This document shows, piece after piece, positions 51,452 through 61,300 of a DNA stretch of 64,000 bases (its first letter is position 1; the number at the start of each line of letters is the position of its first letter). The notes beneath the pieces are model-generated. The model saw nothing but the letters and a program-made list of their open reading frames with translations, was not told the DNA's origin and ran no database searches. The translations under genes and the position numbers were made by a program. The stretch lies in assembly GCF_009857135.1 (NCBI RefSeq), contig NZ_CP047318.1, forward strand, positions 3,224,001-3,288,000, given 5' to 3'. Source of the stretch: Streptomyces sp. HM190. GTDB taxonomy: Bacteria; Actinomycetota; Actinomycetes; Streptomycetales; Streptomycetaceae.

Positions 51452-52867
51452 TCACGCCCCCAGCGCCCGCGACACCGTGTAGATCAGCAGCCCCGCCAGT
51501 GAGCCCACCACCGTGCCGTTGATGCGGATGAACTGCAGGTCACGGCCGATGTTGGCCTCGATCTTCCGCGTCGTGTGCTCGGGGTCCCAGGCCGCGACCG
51601 TGTCGGTGATGAGGGAGGTGATCTCCTTGCGATAGGTGGTGACGACGTGGACGGCCGCGCCCTCGACCCACCGGTCGACCTTGGCCTGCGCCGACGGTTC
51701 GGTGGCCATCCGCCGGCCCAGCGACAGCAGTGACGCCCGTACCCGCAGCCGCAGTTCGCTGCGCTCGTCCTCGGCCGCGGACACGACCATGGCGCGGACG
51801 GCGGTCCAGGCGGAGGCGATGAGATCCTGGACCTCGCCCCGGTCGAGCACCTCGCCCTTCAGGCGTTCCACCCGCGCCCGGGTGTCGGTGTCGGACTGCA
51901 GGTCCCTGGCGAAGTCCGTGAGGAAGCGGTCCAGGGCGCCACGCGCCGGGTGCGTGGGCGAGTCCCTCATCTCGGTGACGAAACGGAGCAGTTCCTTGTA
52001 GACGCGCTCGCCGATCCGCTTGTCGACGAAGCGCGGGGTCCAGCCGGGGGCACCGCCCTCGATCGCGTCCATGACCTGGTCGTCGTGGAGGATCAGCCAG
52101 TTCTGGGCGCGGGCGCAGATCAGGTCCACGGCCCGCCGGTGGCCGCCGTCGGTGACGATCCGCTCCAGCATCTTCCCCATGCCGGGCCCGATCTCCTGGC
52201 TGTTGGCCCGCCGGGTGATGGCCTCCCCGACGACGGCCTGCACGTCGGCGTCGCGCAGCACCGTGAGGGCGCCGCGCATCGCGGTCGCCAGTTCCTCGGT
52301 CACCCGGTCGGCGTTCTGCGGCTCGGCGAGCCACGCGCCGAGCCGGGTGCCGATGCCGACGGCGCGCAGCCGCTGCCGTACGACATCCTCGGATAGGAAG
52401 TTCTCCCCGACGAACTCACCCAGCGAGACGCCCAGTTGGTCCTTCTTGCGGGGGATGATCGCGGTGTGCGGGATGGGGATGCCGAGGGGGTGCCGGAACA
52501 GGGCGGTCACGGCGAACCAGTCCGCCAACGCACCCACCATGCCCGCCTCCGCGGCCGCCGCGACATAGCCCGCCCAGGCCCCGGCGCCCTCGTGGGAGGC
52601 CCACTTCGCCAGGACGTACACCACGGCCACGAACAGCAGGAGCCCGGCGGCGGTCAGCTTCATCCGCCGCACGCCCCGCTGCTTCTCCTCGTCGACCGCG
52701 CTGAACGTGGTCATCGTGCGATGCGACACAGGGGGCGCGCCCGATCCGCCGCGCGCGTCCGCCGCCGCCCGCGCGCCCGGCGTGGTGTCCGTCACCTGGT
52801 TCCCCGGGCCCTCGGGCAGGGAACGCTGTCCCGGGGTGCCGTTCTCTTCCGGTTTCGTACGGTCCAT
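51452..52867 (-). CDS. DUF445-family membrane protein, 471 aa
   Basis: After a disordered ~65-residue N-terminus there is a membrane segment (AAGLLLFVAVVYVLAKW), the DUF445 start motif AAEAGMVGALADWFAVTALFRHPLGIPIPHTAIIPRKKDQLG, a long helical middle, and a second C-terminal membrane helix (GTVVGSLAGLLIYTVSRAL). The family (YjiN-like) is widespread with unknown function, probably an envelope protein with a long helical domain. ATG at 52867 has GGTGGAG upstream. Confidence 0.88.
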   Translation of the reverse strand: MDRTKPEENGTPGQRSLPEGPGNQVTDTTPGARAAADARGGSGAPPVSHRTMTTFSAVDEEKQRGVRRMKLTAAGLLLFVAVVYVLAKWASHEGAGAWAGYVAAAAEAGMVGALADWFAVTALFRHPLGIPIPHTAIIPRKKDQLGVSLGEFVGENFLSEDVVRQRLRAVGIGTRLGAWLAEPQNADRVTEELATAMRGALTVLRDADVQAVVGEAITRRANSQEIGPGMGKMLERIVTDGGHRRAVDLICARAQNWLILHDDQVMDAIEGGAPGWTPRFVDKRIGERVYKELLRFVTEMRDSPTHPARGALDRFLTDFARDLQSDTDTRARVERLKGEVLDRGEVQDLIASAWTAVRAMVVSAAEDERSELRLRVRASLLSLGRRMATEPSAQAKVDRWVEGAAVHVVTTYRKEITSLITDTVAAWDPEHTTRKIEANIGRDLQFIRINGTVVGSLAGLLIYTVSRALGA

Positions 52868-53097
52868 TCACTCCACCCGTTCCTGTCCCCCGTACCCATT
52901 GTCCCTTTCTCGTCCCTTTCTCGGTCCCTTGGTGACCTACTGCATGACGTACTCCTGGAACGCGACAGGAGTTCCCCGCGTCTGTCCGGGCGGGGGAACC
53001 GACGGGGGTTGTCACCGGCCGCCCCCGCCCCATGCCGCATCATGGAGTGATCACCACGGAGCCTCGGGGCTCCACTGTCCGAGGAGCCACACACCGC

Positions 53098-54453
53098 ATG
53101 ACCAAGCGTCACGCCGGGGGGGTGGGGGATCCCCCCACGAGGCACGGCGCACTGCTGGCGCTCGTCACGGCCCTGATCGTCACCGTCTCGGCGGCCATCT
53201 ACGTCGGCGTCGGCATCGACGACGGCAGCCGCCGCCAGAAGACCTTCGCCGGCGCACCGCGCAATTCCGCCGCCCCCGCCTCCACCGGGGTCTGGGTGGG
53301 CGCCTGGTCGGCGTCGCCGAGCGGATCCGAACCGGGCACCGAGACCAACGGCCTCGCGGGCCGCTCGGTGCGCAACGTCGTGCACACCGCCGCCGCGGGG
53401 ACGAGTGCCCGCGTCACGCTGTCCAATCTCTACGGCCAGCAGCCGCTGACCGTCACCCACGCCTCGCTCGCGGTCGCCGCCGCGGTGAACAGCCCGGCGG
53501 CAGCGCCCGACACCATGCGCCGGCTCACCTTCGGCGGACGCACGACCGTGGTCATCGCCGCAGGTCAGCAGGTGGTCAGCGATGCCGTACGGATCGCGAT
53601 CCCGCACGACAGCGACGTGCTGATCACCACCTACTCGCCCACCCCGTCCGGGCCCACGACCTATCACGCGCACGCCCGGCAGATCTCGTACACCGCCGAG
53701 GGCGACCAGGCCGCCGACGTCAGCGGGGCGCCGTACACCACGCAGAGCATGCACTGGCGGTACGTCACCGCGCTGGACGTGCTGAGCCGGGAGTCCGAGG
53801 GCACCGTCGTGGTTCTCGGCGACTCCCTCACCGACGGCATCACCTCGACCGTCGGGGAGAACCGCCGCTGGACGGACGTCCTCTCGGACCGGCTGCGGGA
53901 CGCCGCCGGCTCCCCCGACGTGCCCCGCTACACCGTCGTCAACCAGGGCATCAGCGGCAACCAGGTCCTCGCCAACGGGCGGGGACGCCCCGCCGACAAC
54001 CCCAGCGGCCTGTCCCGCTTCCCGCGCGACGTGCTGGGCCGCACCGGCGTCAAGGCCGTCGTCGTCGACCTGGGCGTCAACGACATCCTGAAGAACCCCG
54101 GCCAGGCCGACCCCGAGACGATCGTCGCCGGTCTGCGCGGACTCGTCGACCTGGCGCACGCGCGCGGGCTGCGCGTCGTCGGCGCCACGCTGATGCCGTT
54201 CAGCGGCCACCGCGGCTACACCGACCAGCGCGAGTCCGTACGCCAGGCCGTCAACGCCCGCATCCGCTCCGGCAAGGTCTTCGACGCGGTCGTCGACTTC
54301 GACAAGGCGCTCCGCGACCCGTACGCCCCCAGCCGGCTGCGCCCCGACTACGACTCGGGCGACCACCTCCACCCGAGCGACAAGGGCTACGAACGGATGG
54401 CCCAGGTCTTCGACCTGAAGTCCCTCAAGGGCGCGGTCCCGGCGGACCTGTAG
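53098..54453 (+). CDS. Secreted SGNH/GDSL esterase-lipase, 451 aa
   Basis: An N-terminal membrane/signal helix (HGALLALVTALIVTVSAAIYVGVG) is followed by a beta-rich accessory domain (~55-235) and an SGNH hydrolase domain (~240-445). The block I motif is VVLGDSLTDG (Ser), block II QGISGNQ (Gly/Asn), block III VDLGVND and block V SGDHLHPSDKG (Asp, His). It is expected to hydrolyse an ester or lipid outside the cell. ATG at 53098 is chosen to keep the signal near the N-terminus. A 24-bp tandem array runs through its stop codon. Confidence 0.88.
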   Translation: MTKRHAGGVGDPPTRHGALLALVTALIVTVSAAIYVGVGIDDGSRRQKTFAGAPRNSAAPASTGVWVGAWSASPSGSEPGTETNGLAGRSVRNVVHTAAAGTSARVTLSNLYGQQPLTVTHASLAVAAAVNSPAAAPDTMRRLTFGGRTTVVIAAGQQVVSDAVRIAIPHDSDVLITTYSPTPSGPTTYHAHARQISYTAEGDQAADVSGAPYTTQSMHWRYVTALDVLSRESEGTVVVLGDSLTDGITSTVGENRRWTDVLSDRLRDAAGSPDVPRYTVVNQGISGNQVLANGRGRPADNPSGLSRFPRDVLGRTGVKAVVVDLGVNDILKNPGQADPETIVAGLRGLVDLAHARGLRVVGATLMPFSGHRGYTDQRESVRQAVNARIRSGKVFDAVVDFDKALRDPYAPSRLRPDYDSGDHLHPSDKGYERMAQVFDLKSLKGAVPADL

Positions 54454-54552
54454 GGCACGGGACCGGCGGACCTGTAGGGCACGGGGCTGACGGACCTGTG
54501 GGGCACGGGGCTGAGGGACCTGTGGGGCACGGGACCGGCAGACCCTTGGGGC
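54445..54552. repeat. 24-bp tandem repeat, five units, spanning the SGNH stop codon
   Basis: GACCTGT(A/G)GGGCACGGG-type units begin at 54445, 54469, 54493, 54517 and 54541, with the fifth partial. The period is eight codons in frame with the gene. Units 1 and 2 carry TAG and units 3 and 4 carry TGG at the same position. Confidence 0.9.
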
Positions 54553-54640
54553 AGGAACCGGACGGAAGCGCGGGGCGCGGGCCCGTGGAGCGACCGGACC
54601 ATCCCCGTGCCGCGGGCAGGACGGGGCCGCCCGGGCCGCC

Positions 54641-55360
54641 TCAGTGGCCCTTGCCGAGTTCGCGGCGGGCCTGCCGGCGCTCCAGACGCTCCTGGCGGCG
54701 GGCCTCCTTCAGACGTTGCCGCTCGGCCTTGGGCAGCTTGCGCTCGACACCGACGCCGCCCCAGAAGGCGAACCCGGTGACGACCACGCGAGGGGCGCCC
54801 GGCTCGCCCGGTTCGCCCTCCTCGCGGTGGTCGAAGCCACCCATGACGCCGATACCGCGGACGACGACCTCGACGCCGGGCGGCACGATCACGTTGATCC
54901 CGCCCATGACGGCCACGCAGTTGATGGTGACCTCGCGCTGCGCGAAGTACGCGTCCCTCAGGTCCAGTTCACCGCCGCCCCAGAACGCGACGCAGTCGAA
55001 CCGCTCGGGCACCGTCCAGCGGCCCTTGCGCTCGAAGCCGGACAGCACCGCCACACCCCACGTCGACGAGCCCTGCCCGCCGACGATCCGCTCGGCCCAA
55101 CTCCCGCTCTCCGCGGAACCCTTCACCAAGGACACCGACGGCGGCACCACCGCCCCGGCGCCCGGCAGATCACGGGTGATCGGCGCCAGCTCACCATAGG
55201 TGCGCGCCTGGTAGGCGGCGTCCAGCCGCTCCCCGAACTCCTCCATGTCGAGCCGCCCCTCCGCGAGGGCGTCCCGCAACTGCTCGGCGACCCGTTCACG
55301 GTCGGCGTCGGAGGCACGGAGGTGCGCGGCGGCCGGCAGGTCCGGGAGATCGTCCGTCAT
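54641..55360 (-). CDS. DUF1707 / LiaF-like cell-wall-stress protein, 239 aa
   Basis: The N-terminal DUF1707 domain is AAHLRASDADRERVAEQLRDALAEGRLDMEEFGERLDAAYQARTYGEL (~10-60). The C-terminal domain (~95-205) of LiaF-type beta-helical repeats includes GGGELDLRDAYFAQREVTINCVAVMGGINVIVPPGVEVVVRG. The end is a basic coiled coil (KAERQRLKEARRQERLERRQARRELG). No membrane segment is present, so it may associate with membrane partners. Family role in envelope-stress sensing is inferred. Confidence 0.9.
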   Translation of the reverse strand: MTDDLPDLPAAAHLRASDADRERVAEQLRDALAEGRLDMEEFGERLDAAYQARTYGELAPITRDLPGAGAVVPPSVSLVKGSAESGSWAERIVGGQGSSTWGVAVLSGFERKGRWTVPERFDCVAFWGGGELDLRDAYFAQREVTINCVAVMGGINVIVPPGVEVVVRGIGVMGGFDHREEGEPGEPGAPRVVVTGFAFWGGVGVERKLPKAERQRLKEARRQERLERRQARRELGKGH

Positions 55361-55393
55361 ACGGCCCAGCCTACGAGGAACCCCGGCCCCCGG

Positions 55394-56386
55394 CTACGAG
55401 ACCGACTGCCCCGCCTCCCCCACCCGCTCCGCCTGCTGCGCGTACATCTGGGCGATCACCGCCTCGATGTCCGGCTCCCGCACCGACAGGTCCACCAGCG
55501 GGTACTCCGCCGCGATCCGCGCCACCAGCGGGGCCGCCGACTCCGACGCCGGGAACGCCAGCCACTGCCGGGGGCCCTCCACCCGGACGACACGGGCGGG
55601 CGCCGCCTCGATCGGCGGCAGCTCCCGATCCAGGTCGACGACGAGGGTCCGCTCGCCCTCCCCCACCTCGTGCAGCCCCGTCAGCGGACCGTCGTACATC
55701 AGCCGGCCGTGGTCGATGACCATCACCCGGCGGCACAACTGCTCGATGTCCTGCAGGTCGTGCGTGGTGAGCAGCACGGTCGTGCCGCGCTCGGTGTTGA
55801 GGTCCTTCAGGAACGCGCGGACCTTCGCCTTGCTGATCACGTCGAGCCCGATCGTCGGCTCGTCCAGGTACAGCACCTCGGGATCGTGCAGCAGCGCGGC
55901 CGCGATGTCGCCGCGCATGCGCTGACCGAGGGACAGCTGCCGCACGGGCACGTCCAGCAGGTCGCCGAGTTCGAGGAGTTCGACGCAGCGGTCCAGGTTC
56001 TCGCGGTAACGGGCGTCGGGGATGCGGTACATGCGGTGCATCAGCCGGTAGGAGTCGACGAGCGGAAGGTCCCACCACAGGGTCGTGCGCTGCCCGAAGA
56101 CCACCCCGATCCGGCGGGCCAGCCGCGTCCGCTCACGGGACGGGTCGATGCCCGCGACCCGCACCCGGCCGCCGCTCGGGGTCAGGATGCCCGTCAGCAT
56201 CTTGATGGTGGTGGACTTGCCCGCGCCGTTCGGGCCGATGTAGCCGACCATCTCACCCCGCGACACGGTGAAGGAGATCGCGTCCACGGCCCGCACCTCA
56301 CGCCGCTCCCGCCGCAGGAAACCGGTCTTCTTCCGGACGTCGAAGACCTTCTCGACGCGGTCGAGTTCGATGAACCGCTCGTTCAT
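55394..56386 (-). CDS. ABC-2 exporter ATPase, 330 aa
   Basis: Walker A is GPNGAGKST near residue 55, followed by VVFGQRTTLWWDLPLVDSYRL in place of a canonical Q-loop. The signature LSLGQRMRGDIAAALLHDP, Walker B VLYLDEPTIGLD and H-loop LTTHDLQDIE are present. A ~100-residue C-terminal extension follows. It belongs to the drug/polymer-export ABC-A-type group. It ends an operon with two permeases (58067 to 55394) with only 6 bp between stop and start. The substrate is unknown. Confidence 0.9.
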   Translation of the reverse strand: MNERFIELDRVEKVFDVRKKTGFLRRERREVRAVDAISFTVSRGEMVGYIGPNGAGKSTTIKMLTGILTPSGGRVRVAGIDPSRERTRLARRIGVVFGQRTTLWWDLPLVDSYRLMHRMYRIPDARYRENLDRCVELLELGDLLDVPVRQLSLGQRMRGDIAAALLHDPEVLYLDEPTIGLDVISKAKVRAFLKDLNTERGTTVLLTTHDLQDIEQLCRRVMVIDHGRLMYDGPLTGLHEVGEGERTLVVDLDRELPPIEAAPARVVRVEGPRQWLAFPASESAAPLVARIAAEYPLVDLSVREPDIEAVIAQMYAQQAERVGEAGQSVS

Positions 56387-56392
56387 GTGTCC

Positions 56393-57274
56393 CTAACTCC
56401 CCGTGCTCCGGTACGAACGCAGTCCCGCCCGCCATGCCGCGCCCGCGAGCAGACAGCAGGCCGCCGCCACCAGCGGCGGCGCGAACGCCAGCCAGTGGGG
56501 CACGTCGAGCGGATAGGGGCGGCCCAGGACGTACAGTCCGGGCAGCCAGTTGACGAAGGCCAGCGGCAGCACGAACGTCACCCCGCGCAGCAGGTCCTTG
56601 GCGAAGAGGGCCGGCGGGTACTGCAGCAGCGTGGCACCGCCGTACGTGAAGGCGTTCTGCACCTCGGAGGCGTCCTGCGCGACGAACTGGAAGGCCGCGC
56701 CCCCGACGAACACCGCCGCGAAGATGACACCGCCGCTGACCACCATCATCGGCAGCGTCAGCACCTTCAGCGGCGTCCAGTCGATGTCCAGCGTGGCCAG
56801 CGCGTAGCCGAGGACCAGGGCGCCCTGGGTGACCCGGCCGAGACGCCGCAGCGCGAACTTGTCGGCGGCGACCTGCGCGAGGACCGGAGCGGGCCGGACG
56901 AGCAGGGTGTCCAGCGTGCCGTCGCGGACCCGGCGCCCGAGCCGGTCCATGGAGCCGATCATCAGGTCGGCGAGACCGAACGCCATCGCGGACGTACCGT
57001 ACAGCAGGGCGATCTCGGGCAGGGTGAAGCCGCCCAACTCGTCGACCTGGGAGAACATCAGCAGGATCGCGACGAAGTCGAGGGCGGTGGCGGCGAAGTT
57101 GCCGAAGGCCGTCATCACGAAGGAGGCGCGGTACGCCATCGTGGAGCGGATCCACATGGCGGCGATCATGCGGTAGGCGCGCAGCCCGTCCCGGAGCCTG
57201 CGGTACGGACCGTACGCGCCGAACGGGTCGTCCTCCGTGCCCGTCGTCGCCGGGCGCTCGTCGACGTCAGCCAC
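56393..57274 (-). CDS. ABC-2 type permease, 293 aa
   Basis: Six hydrophobic segments follow a cytosolic N-terminus, with RSTMAYRASFVMTAFGNFAATALDFVAILLMFSQ near residue 45 and VRDGTLDTLLVRPAPVLAQVAADKFALRRLGR, the loop typical of DUF990-type permeases. It pairs with the other permease and the ATPase. The GTG start at 57274 overlaps the preceding gene by 8 bp, so translation is coupled. Confidence 0.87.
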   Translation of the reverse strand: MADVDERPATTGTEDDPFGAYGPYRRLRDGLRAYRMIAAMWIRSTMAYRASFVMTAFGNFAATALDFVAILLMFSQVDELGGFTLPEIALLYGTSAMAFGLADLMIGSMDRLGRRVRDGTLDTLLVRPAPVLAQVAADKFALRRLGRVTQGALVLGYALATLDIDWTPLKVLTLPMMVVSGGVIFAAVFVGGAAFQFVAQDASEVQNAFTYGGATLLQYPPALFAKDLLRGVTFVLPLAFVNWLPGLYVLGRPYPLDVPHWLAFAPPLVAAACCLLAGAAWRAGLRSYRSTGS

Positions 57275-58067
57275 CCTGGACCACCACCTTCCGTGTCGCC
57301 GCCGACTGGAGGAGCCGCCCCGCCGCCAGCAGCACGACCGCCCAGCCCGCCTGGAACGCGAACGTGCCCCACACGTCGGCCTCGCCCAGCAGCACGTCGG
57401 CGGGCGCCTGGAGCAGCGCGGACCACGGCAGCAGACGGGCCAGGTCCCCGAGGGCGCCGGGGAAGACGTTCAGCGGCAGCAGCATGCCGGAGAAGAAGAC
57501 ACCCGTGAGCCAGGTGATCTGCATCGCTCCGGCGCCGTCGAGGAGCCAGAACGCCCACAGGGCGACGATGTATCGGATCGCGAAGCTGACCAGGACCCCG
57601 AGGGCGACCGCGACGAGGCAGGCCAGCCACGGCAGGGCACCGGACGGCAGCGCGAGATCGAAGAAGAGGGCACCGCACAGCATGGGCGCGACACCGCGTC
57701 CGAGCAGCTGGAACAGGGCCCGGCCCAGGTCGGCGGCGAGCCACCACAGCTGGAGGTCGGCCGGCCGGTACAGGTCGACCGCGATGTCCCCCGTACGGAT
57801 CCGCTCGATGAGGTCCTCCTCGAACCCGGCGCTTCCCAGCACCATGACCGCGAACATCGCCTGCCCCACCCACACATAGGTGAGCGCCTGCGCCTGGTCG
57901 TAGCCGCCGAGGTGGGGCTTCTCCTGCCAGAGGGCGATGTAGGTGTATGCGAGGATGAAGCCGAAGACGGTGTTGGTGAACACCCCCGCCGCGGTGGCCA
58001 CCCGATACGTCGCGTACCGCCTGAAGCCACCGGTGGCGACGGCGGCGTACAACCGCCCAGTGCCCAC
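57267..58067 (-). CDS. ABC-2 type permease, 266 aa
   Basis: First gene of the exporter operon. It has six hydrophobic segments, e.g. GVFTNTVFGFILAYTYIALW and YIVALWAFWLLDGAGAMQITWLTGVFFSGMLLPL, and the loop ERIRTGDIAVDLYRPADLQLWWLAADLGRALFQLLGRG matching its partner permease. The GTG start at 58067 has GGGGG about 7 nt upstream. The two permeases probably form a heterodimer. Confidence 0.87.
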   Translation of the reverse strand: MGTGRLYAAVATGGFRRYATYRVATAAGVFTNTVFGFILAYTYIALWQEKPHLGGYDQAQALTYVWVGQAMFAVMVLGSAGFEEDLIERIRTGDIAVDLYRPADLQLWWLAADLGRALFQLLGRGVAPMLCGALFFDLALPSGALPWLACLVAVALGVLVSFAIRYIVALWAFWLLDGAGAMQITWLTGVFFSGMLLPLNVFPGALGDLARLLPWSALLQAPADVLLGEADVWGTFAFQAGWAVVLLAAGRLLQSAATRKVVVQGG

Positions 58068-58353
58068 GAGGAAACCCCCATCCGCTGCGAAGAGTCAGGC
58101 GAAAGACCGAGGCCGAGGCCGATCCGGGCCGAAGCGCGAAAGCCTAGTCCGCGGCCGGATCGGTGTGCCAGGCGTTTTCGGGCCGGACGGTGGTGCTCCC
58201 GGGGCGTACGAGGCGCGTGCCAGTATCCGGGAACGGATCAGCCGGTACGCGTGTCTTCACTCCGGGGCGCAGAACGTGCCCGGAGCGGGCGCAAAGCGTA
58301 CGAGTCCGTACGGAAATGAACGTACGACGCGGAAACAGGAGCACGGCAGCACG

Positions 58354-61300
58354 ATGAGCGACGAGCCGCAGCCGAAGCGGAACGGTCCGGGCCGAACACC
58401 GGGACAACCGGAGCGCCGGACCCCGGGCACGCCCCCGGAGCCCCCGACGACCGGCACCGCGCCCGGCCGCCCTTCCGAGGGACGGCCGGGCCGCCAGGCC
58501 GACGGAACGGCGGACGGGCCGACCGGCGAGGCGTCCGACCGGACGTCCGGCGGACGGGCGGGCTCGGACTCGGGATCGGGCACGGGCACGGGCACAGGCA
58601 CGGGCACAGGGTCGGCTTCTGCCTCGGGTGGACGGCCGGGGCCGGGCTCGGCTTCGGATTCGGGTGGACGGCCGGGCTCGGCTTCGGATTCGGGCGGGCG
58701 GCCGGGTACGGCTACCGGCGACGGGGCCGTGGCGGGCGGCGGCAGGGCAGCCGGCTCGGGCTCGGGGGCACCGGCCGGTGGCAGGCCCGGCACCGGCAAG
58801 GGCGGTCAGCAGGCCGGTGGACCGGCCGGCCCCGCGAAGGGCGACCCCGCGAAGGGCGGTCCCTCGGGGCGGTCCTCCGACGGCGGCTCCGCCTCGGGGG
58901 CCCAGGGGCGTGAGACCGGGCAGCGGAGCGGCACGCCCGGCGGGGGCAAGTCGCTCTCGCCGAGCGGCGCGACGACGTCCGCCGGCGCGGCGGCGCGGAC
59001 CTCCGGCGGGACGGGTACCCCGGAGAGCGCTGCCGAGCTGACCATGCCGTTGAGCGTCACCCGCCCCAGGAAGTCCGGTCCGGGGACGCCGGGCGGCAAG
59101 CCCGGCGCGGCCGGAGCAGGCGCGTCCGGCGCCGCGGCGGCCGCCCGCTCGACGGGTGGCCCGGCGACGGGTGGCCCGGCGGCGGGTGACGCCGAGATGA
59201 CCATGACCCTGGGTGTCACGCGCGCGGGCGCGAAGCCCGGCGGCAAGCGGCCCGGCGGCACGACGACGGCCGGAGCGGCGGGGGCGGCCGGCGCGGCGGC
59301 AGCCGCCGGATCGGCTTCGGCGGCCGGCGGGGGCGCGGCGACCGCCGTCGTTCCCGCGGTCGCGGCCGCCGACGTGCCCGACGTCACCCCGGCCGGCGGC
59401 GGCAAGGGCAAGAAGCCGAAGCGGCCCAAACGGACCGGGTGGCGGCGGCTGTTCCCGACCTGGCGCATGGTGCTCAGCAGCTTCGTGATCGTGACCATGC
59501 TGATCATCGGCGCCTTCGTGCTGGGCTACAACCTGGTCCACATCCCCAAGCCGCAGGAACTCGCCACCAAGCAGAGCAACGTCTACCTGTACGCGGACGG
59601 CACCCAGATCGCCCGCGACGGCGAGGTCAACCGCGAGAACGTGCCCCTGTCGAAGGTCTCCAAGGCCGCCCAGCACGCCGTACTGGCCGCCGAGGACCGC
59701 GACTTCTACTCCGAGCCGGCCATCGACCCCAAGGCGATGATCCGCGCCGCCTGGAACACCGCGAGCGGCAAGGGCAAGCAGTCCGGCTCGACGATCACCC
59801 AGCAGTACGTGAAGAACTACTACCTGGCCCAGGACCAGACCGTCACCCGCAAGGTGAAGGAGTTCTTCATCGCGATCAAGCTGGACCGCGAGGTCACCAA
59901 GGACGAGATCCTGGAGGGCTACCTCAACACCAGCTTCTTCGGCCGCAACGCCTACGGCATCCAGGCCGCGGCCCAGGCCTACTACGGCGTCGACGCCGAC
60001 GAACTCTCCGCCGAGCAGGGCGCCTACCTCGCCGCGCTCGTCAACGCGCCGAGCATGTACGACGTCGTCGCCCACCCGGAGAACAAGGGCGCGGCCGTCG
60101 CCCGCTGGAACTACGTCCTCGACGGCATGGTCAAGGAGGGCTGGCTCAAGCAGTCCGAGCGCGCCGGCATGAAGTTCGACATGCCGAAGCAGACCACCAC
60201 GTCCACCGCCTTCTCCGGGCAGCGCGGCTACCTGGTCGAGGCCATCAAGTCGTACCTCATCGAGCACAAGATCATCGACGAGGAGGCGCTGGAGAACGGC
60301 GGTGGCTACCGCATCACCACCACCATCCAGCCCAAGATGCAGGACGCGTTCATCAAGGCCGTCGACGACAACCTGATGGACAAGCTCGACAAGAAGAACC
60401 GCAAGGTCGACAACTACGTCCGCGCCGGCGGTGCCTCCATCGACCCGAAGACCGGCAAGGTCATCGCGATGTACGGCGGCATCGACTACCTCAAGCAGTA
60501 CGTCAACAACGCCACCCGGCGCGACTACCAGGTCGGTTCGACGTTCAAGCCGTTCGTGTTCACCGCCGCCGTGGAGAACAACTCCAACACCCAGTCCGGC
60601 CAGGCGATCACCCCGAACACCGTCTACGACGGCTCCAGCGAGCGCCCCGTCGTCGGCTGGCCCGGCGAGCGGTACGCCCCCGAGAACGAGGACTACGTCG
60701 ACTACGGCAACATCACCGTCCGCCAGGCCACCGACAAGTCCGTGAACTCGGTGTACGCGCAGATGGCCGTCGACGTCGGCCCCGCGAAGGTCGAGCAGAC
60801 CGCGATCGACCTGGGCGTGCCGAAGAACACCCCGGACATGAACCCGTACCCGTCGATCGCGCTGGGCACGGCGACCGCGAGCGTGCTCGACATGGCGGAG
60901 GCGTACGCCACCCTCGCCAACCACGGCCGGCACGGCACGTACACGATGATCGAGCGGATCACCAAGGACGGCGAGGAGATCAAGCTCCCCTCGACCGACC
61001 CGCAGCAGGCCGTCAGCCGTCAGGCCGCCGACACCACCACCTCCGTCCTGCGGAGCGTGGTCCAGGGCGGCACGGCCACCGCGGCGCAGGCGTCCGGCCA
61101 CCCGGCCGCCGGCAAGACCGGTACGGCCGAGGAGGACAAGGCGGCCTGGTTCGCCGGCTACACCCCCGACCTCGCCACCGTCGTCTCCGTGATGGGCCAG
61201 GACCCCAAGACGGGCGTCCACAAGCCGCTGTACGGAGCGATGGGCCTGCAGCGCATCAACGGTGGCGGGGCGCCCACGGAGATCTGGGCGCAGTTCACCA

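Noticed and set aside
52707..55199. Very long (830-codon) plus-strand frame across the SGNH and DUF1707 genes
   Set aside because: It is a shadow frame: its composition is Arg/Pro/His-rich, it crosses two well-supported genes in other frames, and shows no domain.
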